A stretch of 8,019 nt of DNA from JASJBU01 sp965372385 (lineage in GTDB: Bacteria; Pseudomonadota; Gammaproteobacteria; Chromatiales; Chromatiaceae), in NCBI GenBank assembly GCA_965372385.1, contig CBDVCD010000153.1, positions 1 through 8,019 on the forward strand, written 5' to 3'. Position 1 is the stretch's first letter. The number at the start of each line of letters is the position of its first letter. This document shows, piece by piece, positions 1-6,597 of this stretch. The position numbers and the translations under genes are program-made. Under the pieces are notes generated by a model. It had not been told where the DNA came from and made no database searches. It worked only from the letters and a program-made list of their open reading frames with translations.

Positions 1-82
1 CCTATCCCCATCGCCCTTTCGTGGGATATCAGCTGAGAGATGGGGCTAATCACCTTATTCTATGCAATTACTTTTACAACTA

Positions 83-88
83 TATAAT
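83..88 (+). promoter_or_regulatory. Possible -10 box for the mechanosensitive channel gene
   Basis: A perfect TATAAT lies 42 bases before the start codon in an AT-rich stretch. No good -35 hexamer sits 16-18 bases upstream: the bases there read roughly CTATGC. This would therefore be a weak or activator-dependent sigma-70 promoter, or chance in AT-rich DNA. No alternative promoter is better. Confidence 0.35.
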
Positions 89-118
89 ACGATGGGTTGA
101 GTCCGATTTCAGTTTATT

Positions 119-123
119 AGGAG
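119..123 (+). promoter_or_regulatory. Ribosome binding site of the channel gene
   Basis: AGGAG sits seven bases before the ATG at 131, a near-ideal Shine-Dalgarno match and spacing. It supports the ATG at 131 rather than the second in-frame ATG at 137. Confidence 0.75.
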
Positions 124-130
124 AGCCTCG

Positions 131-1834
131 ATGAAGATGTCCGGTGGATTATGGCTGCAAGGCTTTGTGTTGATGAGTCTTTTATTCCTGACCGGGGGCG
201 CGGGTATCGCCGGGGATGCAAGCGAGTGTGCATCTCAGGATGAAAATGTCACGACACAGGATCCACAGATACCATTGGATGAGCTTGAGATCCGGCTAAA
301 GCCTCAGACCCGTTGCGAACTTGCTGAAGAGGCCAGGGATTGGATGGCGCTGTTAAGGACCAAGGCGCAGGAGATAAGCAATGTGGAACTGGTCGCTAAA
401 CACAAGAAGACCGAGGTCAAACAGGTAGAAGAGGCACTGGATGCCCTTGAGGAGGTAAAAGAAACCCTGGAAGATGCCGCGGAATCGGATGATGGAGCGG
501 CTGAGACGGATGAGAGCGGCAAGGAGGAGGTAGACGCCGCACTCGAGGAGGCGCAGAAACAGATCCAAGAGGCGATGGATGAACAGGAGCGATCCGCGGA
601 TGCGGTAAAGACCGAGGTTACCGAAGAGGTCCTGACAAAAACAGAATCAGAGACGGATACAGAAGAGGTTTCTGGAGAACAGGTACTGAAGGATGAAAAG
701 GCTGCCGTCAAACAGCTGGACCAGATTGATGCAGAGGATCTTCAGGATCAGGATAAGCTGAAACAGGCAACCGACGCAGCGGAACAGTTGGCCGATTCCA
801 AGACTGAGATCCGTAAGACGCTGCTTGAGCACATCGCGGAGTTACATGCCGAAGGAACCGCCCTGATTGACCGCACCAATCTGGTCATCGATGCGTTTGA
901 GGAGAAGGGGGGTGACGAGGGGTTAATCGAAGAGTATCGGCAGTACATCAAGGCGGTGTCAGGGATCAAGCTCGATGTCACGGATGTAGATGCCACATCG
1001 ACGGCCATCATGGGCTGGTTGGTATCCAAGGAGGGTGGCCTGCGCTGGGGCAAGAACCTTGGCATATTCATTGTCACGGTGCTGGCGTTTTACCTGCTTT
1101 CGATCATCCTGGGCCGGGCCGCTGATAAAGCACTAAAAGCTTCACGTCACGCATCGGCCCTCTTGTCCGAGTTTCTGGCGATGGCTATACGACGGGGCAT
1201 CATTGCAATTGGCTTGATCGTTGGACTGGCGGCACTTGAGGTGAATATCGGCCCACTGCTGGCGATCATCGGTGCATTGGGTTTTGTCGTCGCTTTTGCA
1301 CTGCAGAACTCACTGGGCAACTTTGCCAGCGGGATACTGATTTTGCTCTATCGCCCGTTCGATGTGGGTGATCTGATTGAGGTCTCCGGCATACTCGGCA
1401 AGGTCTCATCGATGAATCTTCTCTCCACCCACATCAGGACGCCCGACAACAAGTCGGTTATCGTTCCCAACAACTCCATCTGGGGCGATGTGATAACCAA
1501 TGTCACCGGGACCAGCAAACGGCGTGTGGATATGATGTTCGGGATTGGCTATGAGGACGATATCGACAAGGCGCAGCAGATCATGGAGGAGATCCTCTCA
1601 TCTCACGAGCTGGTGCTGAAAGATCCGGAACCGGTGGTTCGGCTGCATGAACTGGCGGACTCATCCCTGAACTTCGTCTGTCGGCCCTGGACCAGAACCG
1701 AGCACTACTGGGATGTCTATTGGGATGTCACCAAGGCGGTGAAGGAGAGGTTCGATGCGGAAGAGATCTCCATCCCCTTTCCGCAGCGTGATGTTCACCT
1801 GTTCGCGGAACAGCCATTGCTGATAGATAAGTGA
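131..1834 (+). CDS. MscS-family mechanosensitive ion channel with long acidic coiled-coil N-terminal domain
   Basis: A small-conductance mechanosensitive channel of the inner membrane, expected to open under membrane tension and release solutes on hypo-osmotic shock. Of 567 residues, 1-28 look like a signal peptide (hydrophobic core, then GIAG before DASE). Residues about 65-280 are an acidic, Glu/Asp/Lys/Ala-rich helical region predicted to be coiled coil and, given the signal peptide, periplasmic. Three membrane segments follow at about 308-328, 351-372 and 374-406. The third has the MscS pore-helix pattern with ALQNSLGNFASG followed by RPFDVGD. The beta domain (about 408-460, with VPNNSIWGDVI) and the C-terminal alpha/beta domain ending in IPFPQRDVHL complete the family core. 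E. coli MscS is about 286 residues, so nearly half of this protein is the added N-terminal region. The only cysteines before the membrane part are C33 and C62, which could form a disulfide. Family membership is very likely; the role of the N-terminal region is unknown. Confidence 0.93.
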   Translation: MKMSGGLWLQGFVLMSLLFLTGGAGIAGDASECASQDENVTTQDPQIPLDELEIRLKPQTRCELAEEARDWMALLRTKAQEISNVELVAKHKKTEVKQVEEALDALEEVKETLEDAAESDDGAAETDESGKEEVDAALEEAQKQIQEAMDEQERSADAVKTEVTEEVLTKTESETDTEEVSGEQVLKDEKAAVKQLDQIDAEDLQDQDKLKQATDAAEQLADSKTEIRKTLLEHIAELHAEGTALIDRTNLVIDAFEEKGGDEGLIEEYRQYIKAVSGIKLDVTDVDATSTAIMGWLVSKEGGLRWGKNLGIFIVTVLAFYLLSIILGRAADKALKASRHASALLSEFLAMAIRRGIIAIGLIVGLAALEVNIGPLLAIIGALGFVVAFALQNSLGNFASGILILLYRPFDVGDLIEVSGILGKVSSMNLLSTHIRTPDNKSVIVPNNSIWGDVITNVTGTSKRRVDMMFGIGYEDDIDKAQQIMEEILSSHELVLKDPEPVVRLHELADSSLNFVCRPWTRTEHYWDVYWDVTKAVKERFDAEEISIPFPQRDVHLFAEQPLLIDK

Positions 1835-1839
1835 TGACC

Positions 1840-1885
1840 TGGCTAGTAACCGTCGGGAACGGTGTTTCTTGACGGAGGCTAGCCA
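1840..1885. terminator. Nested hairpins between convergent genes, possible terminator
   Basis: The gap between the converging channel and lipoprotein genes holds an outer inverted repeat TGGCTAG (1840-1846) / CTAGCCA (1879-1885) and an inner one CCGTC (1850-1854) / GACGG (1871-1875). A competing small hairpin ACCGT (1849-1853) / ACGGT (1859-1863) is followed on the plus strand by GTTTCTT. The short hairpin plus a broken T-run could end the channel transcript. It lacks a clean U-tract on either strand, so termination strength is doubtful. The remaining 1886-1951 shows only a short CGCG-TTT-CGCG hairpin and nothing else I recognise. Confidence 0.4.
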
Positions 1886-1951
1886 TCAAGACGGGGGGCT
1901 GCGCGTTTCGCGGATGCCATTAACCTGGTCATTAAGATAGGTCCGTCCAGA

Positions 1952-2986
1952 TTAATTATCAGCATCTTGTTGAATACTGCAACTGCCTGTCGCGACCTCT
2001 GCGGTTTTCGCTCTGATATCCCGCTGGGAGTCCAACAGATGGCTCTCTCCCGGGGAGATGTTCAATGCCTTCTCTATGGCCCACTGGGACTGCTCAGGGC
2101 AACCAGCTGCCAGATAGACATAAGCGAGATTATTCCAGGTTGTGGTATCGCTGGGATCCAGTGATAGCGCCATTCTCAAGGCCGTGTGGGCCTCACTGTA
2201 TTCTTCAGCATTGAACAGGCTATTGCCCAGGGCCAGCCAGGCCCGTTTCTCGTTTGGCCAATGCTCGCTGGCCGAACGATAGGCCAACCGAGCCTCATCT
2301 GGCCGACTCGTCGCCTCCAGATCATAGGCGGCTTTCAAGTAGGCTTCGGGTCTGGCGGTTTGCGGCATCTTATCGGGCGGCAGAATCACCAGGGCCCAGT
2401 TGTTTGACCTGCGCCAGGTGTTGCGAAATGCACTGAAGCTGGTTCTTCTGCGTTCCTCTCTGCCCGAGCGTAAGATGACTTCGTTCAAATCGCTATCGTA
2501 GCCGATCACAATTGCATAGTGCCACTGAGGCCACCAGTCGAAGGCCAGATTCTGCAGCACTAACACTGGGTTTCCAGCCGCCAGCTCCCTGAACAGGTCG
2601 CCCAGATCCGGTGCCAGGGGATAGGCGAGCATGCCATAGCGACGGGCGGTGGCGGCGAGTTCTATCTGCAGACTGCCCTTACGCGCTGGAAGATAGACCT
2701 GGGGAGTCAGTTCATCCGGGGTGATGTCGATCTGTCGATAGTTCAACATCGTCGCCAGGGCGGCCGGACCGCATTGGTGTGCCTCCTGGGGGTAAAATGG
2801 GGTTTGGTTTAGCTCTACCGATGGGGGCAGGGAATCCGGGAGGTTAGCGGGGGGGAGAGTGGAACAGCCGCTGATCAGCAGAATAATGAAAAAACCCGCC
2901 AGTAGACGGGTTTTTTCAGGGGTCCTTTTCAGCCTATCACTTGACGGGGTGAACAAAGGGGAAGATGTCCGTAGCCCCGATGGCAT
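1952..2986 (-). CDS. PA2778-family C39-like cysteine peptidase lipoprotein with TPR repeats
   Basis: A predicted periplasm-facing lipoprotein that joins a papain-like C39-type peptidase domain to tetratricopeptide repeats. Counting from the ATG at 2986, a basic stretch and hydrophobic helix lead to a lipobox ISGC with Cys41 as the lipidated residue; the next residue is Ser, which favours the outer membrane. The peptidase domain spans about 62-203. The motif YPQEAHQCGPAAL gives Cys72 as nucleophile and Gln67 as probable oxyanion residue, and WHYAIVIGYD gives His156. The usual third catalytic Asp is not obvious, since the equivalent strand reads ILRSGRE. Three TPR-like units follow at about 213-246, 247-280 and 282-314. 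The start is uncertain: neither the ATG at 2986 nor the in-frame TTG at 2956 has a Shine-Dalgarno sequence, and both overlap the upstream gene, so translation is probably coupled to it. Substrate and function are unknown; the family name rests on the architecture and on the adjacent PA2779-type gene. Confidence 0.85.
   Translation of the reverse strand: MPSGLRTSSPLFTPSSDRLKRTPEKTRLLAGFFIILLISGCSTLPPANLPDSLPPSVELNQTPFYPQEAHQCGPAALATMLNYRQIDITPDELTPQVYLPARKGSLQIELAATARRYGMLAYPLAPDLGDLFRELAAGNPVLVLQNLAFDWWPQWHYAIVIGYDSDLNEVILRSGREERRRTSFSAFRNTWRRSNNWALVILPPDKMPQTARPEAYLKAAYDLEATSRPDEARLAYRSASEHWPNEKRAWLALGNSLFNAEEYSEAHTALRMALSLDPSDTTTWNNLAYVYLAAGCPEQSQWAIEKALNISPGESHLLDSQRDIRAKTAEVATGSCSIQQDADN
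2888..2917 (-). terminator. Intrinsic-terminator-like hairpin inside the lipoprotein signal-peptide codons
   Basis: GAAAAAACCCG (2888-2898) and CGGGTTTTTTC (2907-2917) form a perfect 11-bp stem around an 8-base loop. On the minus strand the GC part of the stem is followed by six T residues, the classic intrinsic terminator form, and the symmetry makes it similar on the plus strand. It begins about 20 bases after the stop codon of the PA2779-type gene, as a terminator for that gene would. However, it lies within the downstream lipoprotein frame, in the codons just before its hydrophobic signal helix. It may therefore act as a partial terminator or attenuator that lowers lipoprotein output relative to its partner. 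Confidence 0.65.
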
Positions 2987-3323
2987 CGGTGATGATGAAG
3001 ACGATAAAGATCAGTACCAGAATGCCCAGCAGGTCGCCACCCGCCGGCAGGTCGGCCAGTTGCTGATTCAGTTGTGCCACCTCCTGATCCGTCATCTGGG
3101 CGAGGCGCTGCACGGCCTGGTCATGGCTGATGCCCATGGCGGAGAGTTGCTGTCTGGCCGTATCACGATTCAGCGCTTCAAACAGGGCAGTGCGATCGGT
3201 ATTGCCGGAGTTCGCGGCAAACAGTTGAGCGTTGTTGATCAGTGCCGCCTGCGCCGACATGACTGGCAGCAGAATGAGGGAGAGGGACAGCAGCAGGGAC
3301 AGCAGTCGTTGTAGATGTTTCAT
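2937..3323 (-). CDS. PA2779-family small exported protein with C-terminal membrane segment
   Basis: A 128-residue envelope protein of unknown function. Residues 1-26 are a clear Sec signal peptide (MKHLQR, Leu-rich core, then SAQA before ALINN). Residues about 40-92 are polar, Gln-rich and helical, with the pattern SAMGISHDQAVQRLAQMTDQ. A Gly-Gly pair at 95-96 (LPAGGD) comes directly before a hydrophobic segment at about 98-112, and the protein ends in a short tail with FPFVHPVK. I chose the ATG at 3323 because GGGAGG at 3333-3338 lies nine bases upstream and the signal peptide starts there; the longer frame to 3401 adds residues with no signal or ribosome site. It sits directly before the C39-like lipoprotein gene, and these two families are known to occur as neighbours. 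The expected topology is a helical periplasmic domain held by the C-terminal segment. A terminator-like hairpin follows the stop codon. Confidence 0.8.
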   Translation of the reverse strand: MKHLQRLLSLLLSLSLILLPVMSAQAALINNAQLFAANSGNTDRTALFEALNRDTARQQLSAMGISHDQAVQRLAQMTDQEVAQLNQQLADLPAGGDLLGILVLIFIVFIITDAIGATDIFPFVHPVK

Positions 3324-3332
3324 TTTATTTTT

Positions 3333-3338
3333 CCTCCC
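3333..3338 (-). promoter_or_regulatory. Strong ribosome binding site that decides the PA2779-type start
   Basis: On the minus strand GGGAGG is followed by nine A/T bases and then the ATG at 3323. This is the best Shine-Dalgarno match among the minus-strand genes and fixes the start at the beginning of the signal peptide. Confidence 0.8.
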
Positions 3339-3418
3339 GGAATTATGAGTGACTATGCGTGGCGGTTTGCCGGGCAAGTAAACAGCAGCCATCCACGGCA
3401 AGCGATGATGACATAAAT

Positions 3419-3434
3419 TTCATTATAAAATGAA
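3419..3434 (-). promoter_or_regulatory. Possible promoter -10 inside a 16-bp palindrome before the PA2779/PA2778 pair
   Basis: TTCATT (3419-3424) and AATGAA (3429-3434) form a perfect palindrome around ATAA. On the minus strand this includes TATAAT (3427-3422), about 100 bases before the PA2779-type start. No good -35 hexamer is visible 16-18 bases upstream, where the bases fall in the end of the yceI gene. A TTAATTAA palindrome follows at 3438-3445. This AT-rich spot in the 118-base gap is the best place for a separate promoter of the two-gene unit. The palindrome could equally be an operator, or chance. Confidence 0.3.
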
Positions 3435-3441
3435 GACTTAA

Positions 3442-4050
3442 TTAACGCTTCACGCGCTTCATCCGGTTATCCTGACGAATGCCCTCCAGGTACAGGCCGA
3501 GTTGAACCTCTGTCGAGGCAGCGCCTAAATTAAAGTCGATGCCATAGTCTTTCAGGGTCAACCTGGTCTCACCTTCAAAACCCCGGCGATAGCCTCCCCA
3601 GGGGTCCATGCCGGCGCCAATCTGTTTGACATTGATGCTGATAGGCCGGGTCACGCCACGCAGGGTCAGGTTGCCTATCAGAATGCCATTGCCATCCGCC
3701 TTTTCGGTATATGCGGTACTCACGAAGCGGGCCTCGGGAAATCTGTCTACGTCGAGGAAATCCTCGTCACGCAGGTGCTTGTCCCGTTCGGCGTGATTGG
3801 AATCGATGCTCTTGGTCTGGATGACTACCTCCACCCGGGAGGCTGAAGGGTCCTTCTCGTCATAACTGAAGCGTCCTTCGAAGGTATTGAAACGCCCCAG
3901 CAGCCAACTGTAACCAAGGTGAGGGATCTTGAACTGGATAAAGGCGTGGGAGCCCTTTGTATCGATCTCATATTCCGCGGCCATGAGCGTGGATGCAACA
4001 GACAGCAGGCCGATGCTAAGCAGTGTGCGCAAAATTTTATTCGGGGTCAT
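3442..4050 (-). CDS. YceI-family periplasmic lipid-binding-like protein
   Basis: A 202-residue member of the YceI family, whose known structures are lipocalin-like beta barrels that bind a polyisoprenoid or amphiphilic ligand in the periplasm. Residues 1-24 form a signal peptide (MTPNKILR, hydrophobic core, cleavage near LMAA/EYEID). Family signatures are SHAFIQFKIPHLGYSWLLGRF-type residues at about 34-54, an HLRDEDFLDVDRFPEARF-type stretch at 92-109, and LTLRGVTRPI at 128-137. The family's C-terminal strand LKDYGIDFNLG is at 166-176. The protein ends in an unusually basic tail (RMKRVKR). The ATG at 4050 is supported by TAGGAG at 4057-4062, six bases upstream. It follows the yciK gene by 86 bases with no clear terminator between, so read-through from the upstream operon is possible. 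The ligand here is unknown. Confidence 0.9.
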   Translation of the reverse strand: MTPNKILRTLLSIGLLSVASTLMAAEYEIDTKGSHAFIQFKIPHLGYSWLLGRFNTFEGRFSYDEKDPSASRVEVVIQTKSIDSNHAERDKHLRDEDFLDVDRFPEARFVSTAYTEKADGNGILIGNLTLRGVTRPISINVKQIGAGMDPWGGYRRGFEGETRLTLKDYGIDFNLGAASTEVQLGLYLEGIRQDNRMKRVKR

Positions 4051-4136
4051 GGATTTCTCCTACGGTCTCTTGCTGTTATTTCGAGCATTCCATGCCAGAT
4101 TAGACTTTCCAGCCACATGAAGTTTCCGCGGAGAAG

Positions 4137-4883
4137 TTATTCGTTCTGTTGGACGTCGAAGGCCTGGCCGGTTTTACCCAGACTGTCGGGGCCCAACAGA
4201 TAGAGGTAAGTAGGCATGACCTCATCCGGGGTAGGAAGCGTTTGCGGATCTTCTCCCGGATAGGCCAGTGCCCGGATACCACTGCGAACCGCCCCTGGAT
4301 TGATGCTGTTGACTCGTATCTGACTGGTTTCCAACTCATCGGCCAGAATCTGCATGAGGCCCTCAATTCCGAACTTTGAGACGCCATACGCCCCCCAATA
4401 GGCCTTGCCCTTGCGTCCAACCTGATCAGAGGTAAAAAGGATAGAGGCGTCAGCGGATTTGCGCAGCAGCGGCAGACAGGCCTGGGTCAGGATAAAGGGG
4501 GCCGTCAGATTGACCTGCATGACCTTGTTCCAGGTCTCCAGATCATAGTCATCGATACGACTGAGCAGGGAGAGCTGCGCGGCATTGTGTAGCAGACCAT
4601 CAAGTCGTCCAAACTCCTGGTAGAGGGTTTGGCCCAGGTTGTAATAGTCCTGCTGCGTGGCGCTCTCCAGATTCAGTGGAATGATTGCCGGTTGAGGGTG
4701 GCCCGCCTCTTCAATTGCGTCATAGGTTTGCTCCAGCTTGCTCTGGGTGCGGCCCAGCAGGATGATCGTGGCTCCGTGGGCGGCAAATGCCCGGGCGGCG
4801 GCCTGGCCCAATCCGCTGCCGGCCCCGGTCACCAGGATGATGCGGTCTTTGAGCAGATCGAGAGCAGGTTTGTAGTCGAACAT
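4137..4883 (-). CDS. yciK: YciK-type short-chain dehydrogenase/reductase
   Basis: A 248-residue classical SDR closest in pattern to E. coli YciK, an NAD(P)-dependent oxidoreductase whose substrate is not established. The N-terminus MFDYKPALDLLKDRIILVTG matches YciK's general form. The dinucleotide-binding motif TGAGSGLG is at 19-26 and the LHNAA motif at 98-102. The catalytic tetrad can be assigned as Asn125 (MQVNLTAP), Ser152 (FTSDQVG), Tyr166 and Lys170 (YGVSK). INPGAVRSGIRALAYPGEDP at 194-213 and the late KTGQAFDVQ are also YciK-like. I take the ATG at 4883, preceded by AGGA with six bases of spacing, over an in-frame TTG at 4901 that has no such site. It lies 63 bases after mupP, the order seen in Pseudomonas, so it is probably part of the same transcript. 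Confidence 0.9.
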   Translation of the reverse strand: MFDYKPALDLLKDRIILVTGAGSGLGQAAARAFAAHGATIILLGRTQSKLEQTYDAIEEAGHPQPAIIPLNLESATQQDYYNLGQTLYQEFGRLDGLLHNAAQLSLLSRIDDYDLETWNKVMQVNLTAPFILTQACLPLLRKSADASILFTSDQVGRKGKAYWGAYGVSKFGIEGLMQILADELETSQIRVNSINPGAVRSGIRALAYPGEDPQTLPTPDEVMPTYLYLLGPDSLGKTGQAFDVQQNE

Positions 4884-4946
4884 GAGTCGTCCTGGGGTCA
4901 ATTGCAGTTTCGCATTATAGCGTTTCGCGGGTAAGTTTGGGGGCTA

Positions 4947-5600
4947 TCAATCGAGCCATTGCAGAATATCCAATGGTTGCTCCACCGCACCGTCGGCAAG
5001 CCAGCTATCCGGATCGTCATCCTCGGCAAGATAGCCGAACAGGGCAACCAGGGTCTTGGTGCCCGCTCGCTTGCCCGCCTCGATATCCCGTCTGGCATCG
5101 CCCACGTAAATCGATCGTTGCGGCTCGGCATTGGCCAGGCGGCAGGCGTGCAGGATCGGTTCAGGATGGGGTTTGGCGTGAGCGGTAGTGTCGCCGCTGA
5201 CGATGCAGGCTGCCCGCTCGTTCAGCCCCAGCGCCTGCAGTAACGGGTCTGTCAGCCAGGCGGGTTTGTTGGTGACTATGCCCCAGCGGATGCCGCGTTT
5301 ATCGAATGCATCCAGCAGGGTTTCCATGCCGTCGAACAGGCGGGTCCGATTGGCGATGTTGGTCAGGTAGATATCCAGAAAGGTCTGCCGCAGTGGAGCA
5401 TATCCTGCATCGCCCGGCACCATGTCAAAGCCGACCTTGAGCATCGCCTGGCTGCCGTGTGAGACCGCCGGACGTACCCGTTCTATAGGTAGGGGTGCGC
5501 GTCCCTGACCGATCAGGACCTGATCCAGGGCATAGTGCAGATCGGGAGCGGTGTCAGCGAAGGTACCGTCAAGATCGAACAGAACGCATTGCGTATTCAC
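4947..5600 (-). CDS. mupP: HAD phosphatase, probable MurNAc-6-phosphate phosphatase MupP (or phosphoglycolate phosphatase)
   Basis: A 217-residue haloacid-dehalogenase-superfamily phosphatase. All four HAD motifs are present: DLDGT at 9-13 (nucleophile Asp9, acid/base Asp11), VTN with Thr110, Lys143 in AKPHPEP, and GDARRDIEAG with Asp168 and Asp172. Residues about 15-85 form a helical cap. This subfamily includes phosphoglycolate phosphatase Gph and MupP, which removes phosphate from N-acetylmuramic acid 6-phosphate in the AmgK/MurU cell-wall recycling route. Sequence motifs alone do not separate them. The position between ubiG and a yciK-type gene is that of Pseudomonas mupP, so I prefer MupP. 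The start is GTG at 5600, which overlaps the ubiG stop as GTGA; it has only a weak ribosome site, so translation is probably coupled to ubiG. The stop codon TGA is followed at once by TAG. Confidence 0.82.
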   Translation of the reverse strand: MNTQCVLFDLDGTFADTAPDLHYALDQVLIGQGRAPLPIERVRPAVSHGSQAMLKVGFDMVPGDAGYAPLRQTFLDIYLTNIANRTRLFDGMETLLDAFDKRGIRWGIVTNKPAWLTDPLLQALGLNERAACIVSGDTTAHAKPHPEPILHACRLANAEPQRSIYVGDARRDIEAGKRAGTKTLVALFGYLAEDDDPDSWLADGAVEQPLDILQWLD

Positions 5601-6310
5601 TCGCTGTTCTTTTGCGTGCAGACCATGTAGTTGACATCCACATCCGGTCCCAGCTTGTAGATCTGAGTCAGTGGGTTATAGATCAGGCCAGTCATATCCC
5701 GGGTGGTCAGTCCCGCCTCCCGAATCCAGCTGTCGAGCTCGGAGGGGCGGATGAATTTGGCAAAGTCATGGGTGCCTTTGGGCAGCAGACGTAACAGGTA
5801 CTCCGCGCCGATGATGGCGAACAGAAATGACTTGGGATTGCGGTTCAGGGTCGAGAAAAAGACGTGACCGCCTGGTTTTACCAGTTTTGCACAGGCCCGC
5901 ACGGTGGATGAGGGGTCCGGTACATGCTCCAGCATCTCCATGCAGGTCACCACATCAAAGGCGGCCGGACGCTCTTCGGCCAGCCGTTCCGCGGGAATGC
6001 GTTCATAATTGACCTCATGACCCGACTCCAGCAGATGCAGACGCGCCACCTGCAAGGGCGCTTCACACATGTCGATGCCGGTTACCTCGGCTCCCTTGGC
6101 CGCCATGCTCTCCGACAGGATGCCACCACCGCAGCCCACATCGAGTACCCGTTTGCCGTTGAGCGGGGCGATTGCGTCGATATAGCCAAGCCGCAGCGGG
6201 TTGATCTCGTGCAGCGGTTTGAACTCACTGTGGGGGTCCCACCAGCGTGAGGCGAGCTCCTCGAATTTGCTGATTTCGGCGGGGTCGACGTTATGGCTTT
6301 CGTAGGTCAT
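5597..6310 (-). CDS. ubiG: UbiG, bifunctional O-methyltransferase of ubiquinone biosynthesis
   Basis: A 237-residue SAM-dependent methyltransferase that carries out both O-methylation steps of ubiquinone synthesis at the inner membrane. The start VDPAEISKFEELASRWWDP is a UbiG signature. The SAM-binding motif I VLDVGCGGG is at 55-63, with the acidic ribose-binding residue at Asp80 (VTGIDMCEAPL). EMLEHVPDP is at 125-133, LVKPGGHVFFSTLNRNPKS at 143-161, and the KGTHDFAKFIRPSEL stretch at 178-192 matches the UbiG substrate and membrane region. The length is typical (E. coli UbiG is about 240 residues). The ATG at 6310 has only a weak ribosome site (AAGTGA). It overlaps mupP by four bases downstream and is parted from mtaD by a MITE-like insertion upstream. 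Confidence 0.96.
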   Translation of the reverse strand: MTYESHNVDPAEISKFEELASRWWDPHSEFKPLHEINPLRLGYIDAIAPLNGKRVLDVGCGGGILSESMAAKGAEVTGIDMCEAPLQVARLHLLESGHEVNYERIPAERLAEERPAAFDVVTCMEMLEHVPDPSSTVRACAKLVKPGGHVFFSTLNRNPKSFLFAIIGAEYLLRLLPKGTHDFAKFIRPSELDSWIREAGLTTRDMTGLIYNPLTQIYKLGPDVDVNYMVCTQKNSE

Positions 6311-6340
6311 GTTTCACTTTATCGGGTTTGGTTGACTTAA

Positions 6341-6365
6341 GGGCCACGGAAAAAAAGATTTGTCC
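6341..6365 (+). repeat. Left terminal inverted repeat of the MITE-like element
   Basis: 25 bases running from GGGCC through a seven-A tract to GATTTGTCC. They pair with 6598-6622 with three mismatches. Preceded by TAA at 6338-6340. Confidence 0.78.
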
Positions 6366-6597
6366 TATCTCACGTCCCTCTTCGGGCAACCTTTGGACGA
6401 TTTTCAATCGCAAATTCCTCAAATTAGTCCAGCTACGCCGCACAGGGAGGTGCCAGTGTCGCGAGAGGCAGGACGCCGGCAGCGATGTCTTGCGGATTTG
6501 CTCAATCAAATCGCCCAAATCTGACCCACAGGGATGTAGGAAATGCCGGTTCCGTCAGGAATATGAACCGGCGCACCAAAATATGAACGTGATCTTC

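Larger units (their letters stand above)
1..130 (+). other. Leader region upstream of the mechanosensitive channel gene
   Basis: Noncoding stretch before the channel gene. It contains a 7-bp inverted repeat, CCCCATC at 6-12 and GATGGGG at 39-45, with a 26-base loop and no T-run after it, so it is not a convincing intrinsic terminator. It could be the end of an upstream transcript or chance. An AT-rich segment at about 55-90 holds the likely promoter. I see no coding sequence here. Confidence 0.4.

Noticed and set aside
304..1077. Minus-strand Ser-rich open frames opposite the channel gene
   Set aside because: Antisense shadows of the Glu/Lys-rich coiled-coil codons; no start sites or domains.
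3324..3401. N-terminal extension of the PA2779-type protein to an ATG at 3401
   Set aside because: The internal ATG at 3323 has an excellent GGGAGG site and begins a clean signal peptide; the extension would bury it.
4082..4097. Sigma-54-like TGGCAT...TGCTC on the minus strand upstream of yceI
   Set aside because: The GG and GC elements are two bases too close for a sigma-54 promoter.
4884..4901. TTG start at 4901 for the YciK-type SDR
   Set aside because: The ATG at 4883 has AGGA at good spacing and matches the YciK N-terminus.
6291..6518. Minus-strand open frame of 75 codons overlapping the ubiG start
   Set aside because: It runs through the inverted repeat and interior of the MITE-like element and into ubiG in another frame; no ribosome site or protein-like pattern. 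A by-product of the repeat.
6545..6572. GCCGGTTC/GAACCGGC hairpin as an intrinsic terminator after mtaD
   Set aside because: The 8-bp stem with 12-base loop has no T-run after it on either strand; better seen as internal structure of the MITE-like element.
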